A stretch of 64,000 bases of DNA, taken from assembly GCF_003590095.1 (NCBI RefSeq), contig NC_039483.1, positions 8,494,001 to 8,558,000 on the forward strand, given 5' to 3'. The stretch is from Trichoplusia ni. Taxonomy: Eukaryota; Arthropoda; Insecta; Lepidoptera; Noctuidae. A program made the position numbers and the translations under genes. Numbering within the stretch: the stretch's first letter is position 1; the number at the start of each line of letters is the position of its first letter. Below are positions 13,401 to 24,370 of the stretch, piece by piece. The notes under the pieces are model-generated. The model saw only the letters and a program-made list of their open reading frames with translations, searched no databases and had not been told where the DNA came from.

Positions 13401-16400
13401 CAATTCATATAATAACGTGTGAAGTAATTAGCCGCGATAAATGGAAATAGTGTGGAGGTCTTTGCCGAGTATACGGACGACATGAGCTCTAAACATAACT
13501 CACTGTTTAAATAAACTATGAGTAGAAGAATACAAAAGCACAATCGGAAAATAAAGATAGCGAGAAACACAATCTAATTAATTAACTTATACCATCTCTA
13601 CGACTGCTTAAAAACTCAGGCGCCAGTATTGTTATAATTCAAAGACATTTCCCATGTACTTAAAACAGTCATGGTTCCCTCACGCACTAAGCGGTGTTGT
13701 TGAACTACGCATACTAAGAAACAGTAATAAATACATCAACTGGGCATGACGACAAAAAATAATATTGCCAATTATTTCTTGTTATTGAGCACCCTTATTA
13801 CAGTGCAGTAGAGTTGGTTATGCTTTAATTTAAAATTAGTAGTAATGGTCGAGTGACATACGCAATACGCATGCGTGACATTCGAAAATTTAAACTTACT
13901 AGGTACCGCTTGTCACTTTTTTAATCTTGATGTACAACACGGATATAATGAGTTCTTGATACAGCTTAAGCTGACGACTTTTTAATAAGAACTACCGTTT
14001 TAAAACCCTTTTTATCGTGAATTAAACAATGAAGTAGGTATATATTTTTGTCGGCACTGCCTACATGTATTTTGTGAACGCCTCAATATGTCTCTAATAA
14101 TATAAAAGAATAAAACCTTTTATACACAGAGCTAAAGTTTGCTCTCTTCCAAGTTGTGTGAATCTAATTTGTTAACTAAATTATAAGTTAAGATTTTCAC
14201 ATCGAACCGGTTTGCAAATATTTTATCAGTTTCTATTGGCTTTCATAATACCATCATCATTTCTAAACGATTCACGTTTTGTTTATCTAGTAGTTCAGTG
14301 TTCTGGCTATTCCTGGTCCATTTATTTAGATGCTCTCGTCACCCTTTTTACCGAATTTCTGGAGACAGCATAAAGGTTCACTGATTGCTCTAAATAAAGT
14401 ATTTCACATTTAAATGTCATTGTTACTGATCCTAGTACTATAGCCTCTTTATTAAACAATACATGTTTGGGACATGCTCAACATCAAATACCATCCACAG
14501 CGTCCAACCCAGCACTGGCACATAATTCTTAGCAAATCTCTTAAAGACGACGGCCATAAAATATAAAATCAGATTAAAATAATATATCGTACTCTCAAAA
14601 CTTCCTGATGCCATTCGTCGTACTTAAAACGAAGTTTATAATTTTAATCTCATCCGGGTCCATCATTGCAAACCCGACATGTGAAATTTCTTGAATTCTG
14701 TATGAATCATTAAGAATATTCTTTCTCTTGTAAGTTCTTAATTATTTGTTACATCTTCTGTTGCCCTGATTGCGTCTTGTTTGACATTTGAACGGTAGTT
14801 TATGAATAGGTGGGAAAGTAAAATAAACACTCATCTTCCCGTACTTAATTGCACGTTAAAAGCAAATTGCTGATCTAGATGCAAACAGTAGCTATTTCCC
14901 GGTACTTACCATAATAACTTAGTTATTTTACCAGAACATTTTTATTTAAATTGCCAACCTGGAAATGGTATTACGAACACACAATTCATTCATTTCATTA
15001 CTATATTCGTAACTTATACATTTAGATTCAGTCATATTTTTTTTATAATTTCCATAAATATATAAACAAGTGAAGTGCTTCATGCTTTATTAACATGTTA
15101 AATACTAAACAGTCAATTATTTCACAGTTGATTCGTTTAGTGTGGTTTATAGAAATCAGTTAAAACTTTCAATCACGTAACTCAGTAATTCCTTAAATAT
15201 CGAATAAATCGTTAACATACCGTAATCGAGGATATCCCGGTATCGATTTTTGTTTTTTTTTCTATGTCTATAAACTCGCTTTCGACGTTACGTAAGAATA
15301 ATTTGCCAACATAGGCCGAGAATTTGTTTTTATTTCTTTTATAACAACGGCGAGTTTCTTAATTCAAATTAATTGACGCCCACGTACTTGTTTGTAAAAA
15401 AAATATTCGAATTTCCTAGATTTAATATTTTATTCAGTCAATAATTATAACACTTATAAGGCTTTAATATTTTATTTGCATCCTATGTTAATTTCGCCTC
15501 AAAATCTAATTGCTGGTTTAGTTTCTCTTAGAGATGAATCACATGCTAATTGAACCCGTTTCAATTTGGGTCCTAACATTCGAGTTGTAGTTTCCGGCCT
15601 GTAATAGATCTAGATGAAATAATATAGCTTTCCCTATTACGTGCAATTAATTATTTAATAATTCGATAATTTGATTACATGTCTATTCAAGCTACTCATT
15701 AAATAGGCATGTTACAATTTCATTTAAATACTTAGGACAGATTGGCTGTGTCGATTTTATTTCCGTAGTCTTCAAGTTTCGAAAAATGTTTTACATCTCT
15801 ATTGGGCTTGAAAGTCTGCTAACCATTCTTAAATGTCAATCAACCTCTTTAGTCAGTCTTTCAAGCAACAAATGCGCCGTACAAGGAAATGCATAGAGAA
15901 TAATTGAAACACACCATAGATTACTAATGACAGGTTGATCAGTAATCACTTCTGTCAACATTCTAATGTTTCCTTTCTTTTCGCTTACGATGCGCATCGG
16001 TAAAACAAAACACTGCGTAATGTTACGACTCCATTATTCTAGTTTCGTAACGCGTACGTGATTGATCGTACAGTCAACCGCCATCTATGCCATCAAGTTG
16101 ATAACACTTTTATACCCAAGAAGTAAAGATGTTTTTTGTGAATCCGCTATCAATGATTCGGACTAGCGTACAATCTTGTGTAAGCAGAACAGATTACAAT
16201 GTACGTGTTGCCATTTTCAAAAACCGAATCTAATTGCTAACCCGCGGAAATCACTTTCCTTTCCGTATTTTTTAAAATTGTCTATGGTGTTTGTTTAACA
16301 TTTTCTAATTAATGTTTTAAATCTAATTATACGTTGCAAATTAATGAAAAGTTGTTATAGCGGACCGAGGTTAATGGCGACGATAAACAGATGTTTTCTT

Positions 16401-19400
16401 TTTAAGTTGCTTTAATTAGTTTAATTGTACTAGGTGTTTCTCACTACAATGTAGCAAATAAAAACATAGTAACTGTTGGTAGTTAATGTATTTCCTGTTG
16501 CACAGTGGGTGAGAGCAGGTAGTAGGCCCGTCCATCGGTCACGGTGCCCACTCTATTGTCTACGGCCGCCGGCGCATGCGCTGAATGCGCTCATTTGCAT
16601 CCAATGCTAACAGCCACTTCCGCTGTGGAGGAAATGCGATAATAACACCTCATTATATTGAAGCTAAGCAGGAAAATGCTCGCGTCGAGTAGGTGTGAAA
16701 CGAGACACGATGTTTTATAACAATACTTACTTACATAACTCTTTATTAGCAGATCGGATGTAATTAATACTGTTCTGTGTTTATTGATTGTTATAAAATA
16801 ATACTATTTTCCGATACTCACAAGAAATGAAAGGTGGCTTTTAAAACTATATAAACTTAAGTAGACATTAAATAAATAAAAGTTAAATAAGTTTCATTTG
16901 GTCAAACTCGTCTTGAACAAAGACTTCTGCTGCAAAAACTGATACCAATCTTTTTATTTTCTATTGTAAAAGACCAGCGCTAATATAAATATTTATTATC
17001 GAAATCTATAATTTCTAAATCTCCTTTTTTATCTATAGCTTGCCTCAGGAGACATAGATATTTCGACTAAATTATGATAACGCCAACTTTATGGTAATTA
17101 GACCTGAATATTAAGCTTTCTTGTACACACCTCTTAAAAGCAGATATTTGTTTAACACTTTTTATAGAGCAAAAGTTTTCTTACAATTATAATTAGAAGG
17201 ACAGGCTCTTTTACTAGAGAAAAATGTTTAATATTGCTCGTTACACTCATGATGTGGCGGGGTTAACGTATTATTAATTTTATCAAGCGTCATTTAACCA
17301 ATAGTACTATTGTTTGGTTCAAAGAGAAGAACTTTTTATATCTTTACTTAGCAGTAATTAATATCATATTTATATTACATATTATCATTATATAATATAA
17401 CATCATATTTTAATAACCACTAAATATTCACCAGCCTACAGATTACCCCAGTTGTGACATTCTTTTGGACAAGTTCGGGTAATCAAAGTATAATTTGTAT
17501 GCAGATTAAATGCATAACATAATTGAGCTACAAGTAACATTGTATAACATGTTTACACGTTTTACATTTCTTTCCTAATTTTGTTTGAATAACTATGATG
17601 GTGCAGCTACTGCTACTACTTTATTTATTATATCACAACTGACAGCCAATTTCCTAGTTTTAGGTATTTGTTTTATAAAATTAGCGTTGAGTGCCAGATC
17701 TGTATGTGATGAAATGCATGAAATGCAATCATACAGATTTATAGTTCGAAATATGACAACTCCATAATTTTGTTTAGTATTGTTCAAAATGTAGCTAAAA
17801 CTTCTTAAATCAGTAGAAACAATGACGATACGATAATACGTATTATTATACTGTGTAGAACTCACTGAAAACGAAATATATAAAAGTAGAATCTTAGAAT
17901 ATAGGTTTCAGTAGGCAATAAAAATCGGTTTCTTTTAATTTGTGTCAATAATACTAATATTTCAAAGTGAAAGCTATATTTAAAACTTAACTTTTTTAAC
18001 AGACTCGAAATCCTGAAAGCGGATTCATCACTAAAGAGCAAGGCAAAACGCAACGAATGGACATGGAAGGCCCAGACAGACGTAGTGAAGTGGCAGGCGA
18101 CGCCGCTGAGGGCGCCGCTGCTGCGCCTGCCCGCCGCGCTCGCGCCGCCCGCGCTCGAGTGCTTCACCTGCGTGCGCGCGTACTGCGGCGACCTGCAGCC
18201 CAACGAGCGGCAGATGCATCAGGACCTCACCGAAGTTAAATGTGTTTACACTGTGCTCATGGTGAGTGTGAATACACATATGAATACAATACATTTGCAT
18301 ACTATAATACAATACATACGTGTGAATACAATATTTTTTTATATTGTTGGACCCTATAGAGTACAGGGTTCTAAGAAGTAGTCTTAAAGTCTGTGAGTAA
18401 CTTTGCCATATAATACGTAAGATTTTTAGAAAAGTAGGAGAGGTAGAACGAGTTTCTAGAATGCTTCTATTGCGAATAATGTCACAGTCTTTTCAGAGTC
18501 GTAATTACCGAGGGCTTAAGATAAGGTTATAAGGCACAACTAATTGTTTTTTTTTGCCCATGGCTTTCCAAAAAATTACTGCATTCCATACAAATTACAT
18601 AATTGTTTATAATTATATCGATATATATGTATAAACAATTATCGAATATGTAATATGCTTCCAATTAGATAACGTAAGACAGGTTATGCTTTTATTTGCC
18701 AAATCTATAGACACAACATCAATCGGCTCGATTTCACTAATGTAATTAAAGGCTTCTGCGTTTCTGGCTACTGTCTATTGAGATATGAATGACACTGCAG
18801 TTTATTTGACAAATTTCTCTTGACATTATGACTATAGAACTTGGTTAGTACAGGTGACAATTTCTTTACAAAGTGGTACTATCACTGCTATTAAACACGC
18901 ATTGGCTGAGTAATTTCCAGTTCATGAGAAGAATAGAGAATAGAGAAAAGAGATCGTCACGAAATATATTTCAATATTTATTAACAAAGGAAGCGAGGCC
19001 TTAGCTCTGCAGTGAAGAAAAATAAAAGAACTCTGTTCCCTAGTATGTAATTTACTTATTTTATAACTTGACTTCGATTTCTACTCATTGTGAAATGTGA
19101 ATAAGTTATAGCAATTTAGCACACAGGCGAATCTAATTCATTTACTGATTTCGTATTCGTCTTTTAAAGAATACTCTTGTAACTAACAACAATTCTTCCA
19201 TGTCCAGCACTGCCACTCAGTCCCGGAGCTGCGTGACGAGGTGTACTGCCAGCTGATGAAGCAGACCACCTCGAACAGGTCTCCGTCAGGCGAGTCCTGC
19301 CAGCGCGCCTGGCGCCTTATGTCCATACTGGCCGCTTACTTCACATGCTCTGACACGCTCCGGTAAGAGAGAACTCTATTATTCTTTATAATGCTTATAG

Positions 19401-22400
19401 TTTATAGTTCAACATTTTATTTTTTCTTATTACCGCGCGGGCTGGCTCCATGCGGCTCAGAATTGAGATTCGTGGAAGGATTTGGGGGCCTTTGCCCAGC
19501 AGTGGGACACAGTGGGCTAGAGAAAAAAAACCGTCTTTAAGGCCCCTGAGAAAGTAATTTTTATTCGCTATTATGTTATAAAACTTAGAGTTAATCATTT
19601 AACTCTACCAGATTTCAGTACTGACGTTTTTCCTTTTTATTCCGAACAATATATCGTGGCGCCCTCTTGAAGGAATTGTCATCGTGTGTTTTTTTCGTTT
19701 AGGCGTGTCACTATAAATATGTTTTTAGGCAATCGTCAGTAGTTTTATACTGACTAAGCTGATTCTCCACCCCTCCTATATCTATACTAATCCAAAGTCG
19801 CATACAATTCTTACATTGAAGTCTATAAAAACCTATTTGTTGTCCAGGCCGTTCCTAGTGGAGTACCTATCAGCGGCGGCAGCAGACCGGCGCCGGCCCT
19901 GCCAGGGCACCGCCTCCGTCTGCCTCGCCAACCTGCGCAAGACCCTACGCTGTGGCGGCAGGAAGAACGTGCCCAGCGTGGAAGAGGTAACTATACATAC
20001 TGTTTATTGTAACTTTGAAGATTATTTATCACTGGTACAGCCGCCAAGTTGGTTTCTAATAAGGAACTGGAAATTACTTGTATCTGTTAATGGAACGTCA
20101 TGCTGTCACGCATGAAGCGTGTAATATTCTATGAGGTGTTTCACGAAATTACCAGTATCACTGGTAACGAATTAATTTCTCGAAACACCTAAACGAATTA
20201 AGTTCTTGCTATACTTACTTAGCTATTTGCAACCGATTTCCAAATGGAGGAGGTTCTCAATTTATCTGTATTTTTTTATAACCTCATAGCTTTAAGCCGG
20301 ATGTACCGATTTTTATTATTATATACGATTTTAGGACAGCACTAGTAGCCTAAGTCTCGACTAGACCAGCAGCTGTAAGACTCCTTCCGTAAAACATTGA
20401 TATAATTGTGTGCACAGGTGACCGCAGTGTCGGCGGGTCGGTCCGCGCGGCGCCAGCTGTACCGGCTGCCGGGCGGCGCCGAGCGCGTCGTCAACACGCG
20501 CTGCGCCACCGTCGTGCAGGACATCGTCAACGAGCTCTGCGAACTGGTACGTAATTACTAAAATATTACTGGAATTTTCTAATCTCTAATATTTTAATTC
20601 ACTAAAAAACACGATAAGTTTGTAGTTGTGAAGGTAAAAGTGCCTGATGTAAGAGGGAACGACACCAAAATTTTATTTAAACCTAAATATAAAAAGGTTG
20701 CAATCAAATTCTATAAGCTGTTAACACCATATTTTTTTTCTTATTTGACTAAGATTGGAGAAATCAGAATATAGCATCGTAATCAGAAGACATATTTGAG
20801 GAATTTAAAACGACTTTTGTGTATACTTCAATGATAGAACGGTTCACTCAGGCGCACTAGTTTCTGACTCAACCGGAATCGCTCATTATATCCTGATGCA
20901 GTATCCTATGATCAAGCAGTGCTGGAGAATTTGTGACTATAACAACATAATACATCTGTATTTGTGTATGTCCCACCAGATTGGCGTGACGAGCGAGGCG
21001 GAGCGCGCGGAGTTCTCGCTGTACTGCATCGTGGCGGGCGACGCGCTCACCATGCCGCTGGCGGGCGACGAGTACGTGCTGGACGTGACCACCGAGCTGC
21101 AGCGCGCTCACCATCCCTTCTACCTCATCTTCTGTCGCTCCGTGTGGCACCACCCGCTCCGGCCCGACGCGCCCAGCTTGTATACAGAGGTGCTCTTCAA
21201 CCAGGTGAGCGACACAAATTAGCATCAATTTAACCCGGGCTAAACCCGGGAATTTCTGAACCTTGCAAAGGTTCATATTTTTTTAAGTAATTTCGTAATG
21301 TCTGTTATTTGAACTGCATGTTACTTAAACTACACTAACTATACATTAATAACAGAAAATTTTACACGGAGTTTCGTAAAGTACGCACAAATCTAAAGCC
21401 ACTAGAATTTATCAGATCAGAGTTTACTTATCCAGCCAGTTATCGACCCAATAACCAACCAACCCGTGGAAACTTGGCAGATTGCCGTCTATCTTCTTAA
21501 ACCCTTTCCGTATTCGATCATGAATACCCATGAACGCTACTAAGTTCCCGTGTCCCGTGTGCAGGTGGCCCCGGACTACCTGGAGGGGCTGCTGCTGGTG
21601 CTGCCGGGCGGCGGCGCGCCGGGCGCGGGCGTGCTGCGCGACGTGGCGGCGGTGGGCGCGCTGCTGCACCGCGCGGCCGGGCTGGGCGAGCCCGCGGCCG
21701 CGCGCGACCTGCGCTTCCTGCTGCCCAAGCCGCTGCTGGCGCTGCGCGAGCCCCGCGCCGCCAAGTGGGCGGGCTGGCTGGCGGCCGAGTGGCCGGCCGC
21801 GCGCGCGCTGTCGCCGCCCGCCGCCAAGGCGCGCGTGCTGCAGGTGTTGTCCCGCTGGCCGCTGTTCGGCTCGTCGTTCTTCGCGGTGCGGCGCGTGTCG
21901 GGCGCCAGCGACTGGCGCGAGCACGTGCTGGCGCTCAACCGGCGCGGCGTGCATCTGCTGCACCCCGCCACGCACGAGACCGACACGCACTGGCCCTACG
22001 CCGAGCTCATCTCCACCAGGAAGGTAACGCTTGAACAAGGCTTGTAACAAACAAATAACCTAAAATGACCACAATAATGCTCTCTAATTGTCTTTGAAAA
22101 TCCCAGAAATATATTTCTTTCCTTGTTTTATAAAAAATACTGTTCTTTTTTCTCACAAACTTGTTCCTTGTGCTGTAAAATATTTCACAATTAACATTAT
22201 ACTGGAACTTTTACTATTATTATAGCATTTAAACGTTTTTGTGAAAACAAACATCTTCCACACCATTGTTCCATAATACGTAATTCCTATATTGGTCAGG
22301 TCCGCTCGGAGGACGGCACGCTGTTCCTGGACGTAAAGTGCGGCTCGCTGCTGCAGCAGCGCGTCACGCGGCTGCAGGCGGAGCAGGCGCACGAGGTGGC

Positions 22401-23092
22401 GCGCCTCGTCCGCCAGTACATCGCGCTGCAGCGGGACCAGCGACACGACACAGGTACCTACATGTACTGATATATATATTATATAGTGAGGGGAGATAGA
22501 GGCTTAGTCGCAAATAGAATAGATTATAATCTTCACTATGTACCATAGAATGACATCAGTGAAATTAGTAAGTAATAATTTAGTAGTAAGTAGTAATATT
22601 TTTTTACCCTTCCCCTGTATGTTACAGGGGAACGGTAAAAAATTATACCTGATCGAGCTCTTATTGTGATTTAAAAACAACAAAATTATAGAAAAGTGTA
22701 TTTAATTCCACGGTTACGTGACGCCCAGAACAAAGAATCGTGGCAGGATTTGGGGGAGACCTAGCTGTGGAACACAGTGGACTAGATAAAAAAACAACTA
22801 TAGCTTATGACACATTGGACCTTGAATTATGTGAAAAAAGCATGTGGGCAAATTATAATCCTTGGCAAAGCTAGCGTGTATATATAACATTCAAATAGGT
22901 TTATAATGTTTTACCGCACCTTAATAAAAATATTACACGCCTGTTCTGCTTCGCGTTGTTTGCGAAAAATATATAAAAACTTACCTTTTTTCTTACCTAG
23001 ATGAAAACAGGTGCAGATTCATAAAAATTAACACAACTTGTATATGAATCCTTCATAACGATATGATTTTTGTTTCAGCTTTCAACAATTGA
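7415..23092 (+). CDS. Myo15: Unconventional myosin XV (Sisyphus type), C-terminal MyTH4-FERM part
   Basis: Exons: 7415-7477, 8827-9227, 18003-18261, 19208-19362, 19848-19986, 20418-20546, 20980-21204, 21565-22023, 22300-22453, 23079-23092 (stop TGA). All junctions are GT-AG and in phase; together 1998 bases, 665 residues. Residues 22-139 are a charged Arg/Glu/Asp linker. A MyTH4 domain follows (about 140-335), starting HPLLQFAVDHF, with EWTWK and ELRDEVYCQLMKQ. A FERM domain fills about 340-660: AGRSARRQLYRLPGG at its start and YTEVLFNQVAPDYLEGL in the middle are close to what I recall of the last FERM of myosin XV. In that family this tail binds cargo for delivery along actin protrusions. 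The family normally has a motor domain; none is in the window, so the first exon used here is either an alternative start or the true start of a motorless protein. Family call is strong; the 5' end is inference. Confidence 0.8.
8880..9165 (+). repeat. Arg-Glu/Arg-Asp coding repeat in myosin XV linker
   Basis: Within exon 8827-9227 the DNA is a degenerate gag/aga-rich tract encoding repeated RET, RDS, RE and RD units. The purine-rich composition leaves two plus-strand frames and one minus-strand frame open. Only the frame beginning VQPKP joins in phase to the MyTH4 exon at 18003. It most likely grew by slippage and forms a flexible or single-helix charged spacer. Confidence 0.8.
12309..12440 (+). 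promoter_or_regulatory. GC-rich patch, candidate promoter or leader exon
   Basis: A short CpG-containing block in otherwise AT-rich intron, about 630 bases before the alternative ATG at 13066. It ends near gactgcaaGTATCA, a weak donor-like sequence. An open frame crosses it (12309-12515) but resembles nothing. Function is inference. Confidence 0.25.
13066..13175 (+). CDS. Myo15: Alternative first coding exon of myosin XV tail
   Basis: ATG at 13066 opens 36 codons of acidic, Ser-rich peptide (starts MSIEMLTESSTDMTED, ends DDDSVNHL) followed by a donor CT|GTGAGA. It leaves two bases of a codon, exactly the phase needed by the acceptor at 18003 (CT + A = Leu). The resulting protein would be 547 residues and would lack the charged linker and the first helix of the MyTH4 domain. 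Without splicing the frame ends at once in TGA, which supports an exon rather than a random frame. No transcript evidence is available here. Confidence 0.45.
16572..16600. promoter_or_regulatory. NRF1/Ewg-like palindrome next to an octamer
   Basis: GCGCATGCGC at 16572-16581 matches the palindromic NRF-1/Erect wing core, and ATTTGCAT at 16593-16600 is the exact POU octamer. Both sit in a small GC-rich patch inside the large myosin intron. Could be an enhancer or a minor promoter; inferred from motifs alone. Confidence 0.3.
18593..18656. repeat. AT-rich foldback
   Basis: AATTGTTTATA (18601-18611) is mirrored by TATAAACAATT (18630-18640) around an atatcgatat core. The flanks attacat and atgtaat extend the pairing imperfectly. 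It lies in the intron after the first MyTH4 exon. Probably a small palindromic repeat. Confidence 0.5.
19433..19530 (+). repeat. Retroelement 3' fragment, copy 1
   Basis: Contains gatttgggggcctttgccc and agcagtgggacacagtggg, a tail I recognise as widely repeated in lepidopteran genomes, ending in an A-run. A second, more decayed copy is at 22720-22795 in the same gene and orientation. Confidence 0.6.
20134..20190. repeat. Foldback, possible MITE remnant
   Basis: Ends are AGGTGTTTC and GAAACACCT, perfect inverted copies. Inside, taccagt-atc-actggta forms a second inverted pair, and gaaatta/ttaatttc pair between the two. It lies in the intron between exons 19848-19986 and 20418-20546. Confidence 0.55.
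22600..22642. repeat. Near-perfect 20-bp hairpin with 3-base loop
   Basis: Left arm 22600-22619 and right arm 22623-22642 are inverted copies with one mismatch (accCttcc against aacGgta). The loop is tgt. It lies 150 bases after the last large FERM exon, inside the final intron. Confidence 0.7.
22720..22795 (+). repeat. Retroelement 3' fragment, copy 2
   Basis: Shares gcaggatttgggggagacct and aacacagtggactaga with the copy at 19433-19530, same orientation, also ending in an A-run. More diverged. Confidence 0.5.
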
Positions 23093-24370
23093 AAAGCGAA
23101 TCAAACGGAATCAAAGTTACACAGACTGGATGAGTGTGCAGTGTATTATATAATGTAACGTTATACGCGCATGTGCATGTTCACGTACTTACCTCAACGC
23201 ATCGTATCCGTCCGACACAGATCTGAACCTAGTATTAAGACGCAACCGATTGAAATGATAATAGGATTTTAGGGCACAAAATGTTACGCGCCCCGCGCTT
23301 TAGTCGTACGTACTTCTATTTTCATTTTAGTCATCGCTCGTTTGTTAAGTATTTATATAAGAGCATTATTTTAAGGAACAAGTAATCTCATATACATTCC
23401 AATACTTTTAACCAAAAAGTATGAATTTATATTACGTTATTTACCTATAGATAATTTAAATTGTATACATTTCGAACACAATGCAATTATTTCAAGTACA
23501 CTCGATTAATTTAGATTTTATCATGTGAGTAAGATACGGATGTAAGGCGTGGGCCATTTGTGTTTCCCACCAAAACAGAACAAGATTTGAAGCGTCCACA
23601 ACTATTGCTGCGACCGTTCTAACCGACGAACATTTTTAAATTGAGAAATGATGTATAAAAATATTGTATGCAGTAAATAACCAGTCACCCAAGCTAAAAC
23701 AACCAAATAAATATTGTATTTGTATATCTGAATTCGTAAAGCGAACCGATTATGTTCTACGGACATTTAAATATAGAACACATTGCTCAAACTTGACAAC
23801 TCGGCCAAAAAGGTCAGACAAATAAAAATTAGGATGTGAATGTTGGCACCACGTAAGGGGTGGCCGTTATAGCTTATTCGCGCCGCACCTCCACACTTTA
23901 TTGCCACATAAGTTCGCACCTTGCCACCAACGTGCGTAAAGTTGTCAAGATTATCATAGTGTATGGTACATATTATAATTATGTAATTAGTTTCGTACGT
24001 AGATAGTTCAATTTGGTGTCCATGGAATTCGTATTATGTTCTTAATAGTATCGTTATTTCCACAGACAAAACTTGATATTATCTACCTACATAAAACAGG
24101 TTAAATTCTTCTTTATGATTTGTTCTTACGTGCCTTATATTTTCTCAAACTCTAACAAAAGGTGCTATTTTACCTTAAATGTAATGTACTAATATAAATT
24201 GAATATAATGTTTGTAGTATGAAATCTTTATGAAATTATCCAAAGACCGCGAGGTCGGAGTCATGTTTAATGTATTTACTATATATTTCGTTATAATGTA
24301 AAATATTTAATGAATCTGATGTATGAGAATATATTGTAGATAATAAATAAAAGTTATATTTTCGATATTA
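23093..24370 (+). other. 3' untranslated region of myosin XV gene
   Basis: Non-coding sequence after the TGA at 23090-23092. Overlapping AATAAA signals at 24342-24347 and 24346-24351 are the best poly(A) signals; an earlier AATAAA near 23706 could give a shorter form. Confidence 0.5.

Larger units (their letters stand above)
9228..18002 (+). other. Large intron of myosin XV gene
   Basis: This 8.8-kb interval runs from the donor GTGAGT at 9228 to the acceptor at 18001-18002. It is mostly AT-rich and featureless. Exceptions are the alternative first exon at 13066, a GC-rich patch at 12309-12440 that could be another leader or promoter, and a motif cluster at 16572-16600. Confidence 0.6.

Noticed and set aside
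21424..22050. Long open frames on both strands over the FERM exon
   Set aside because: The minus-strand frame of 208 residues and two other plus-strand frames are by-products of extreme GC content. Only the frame reading VAPDYLEGL joins in phase on both sides and matches the FERM family.
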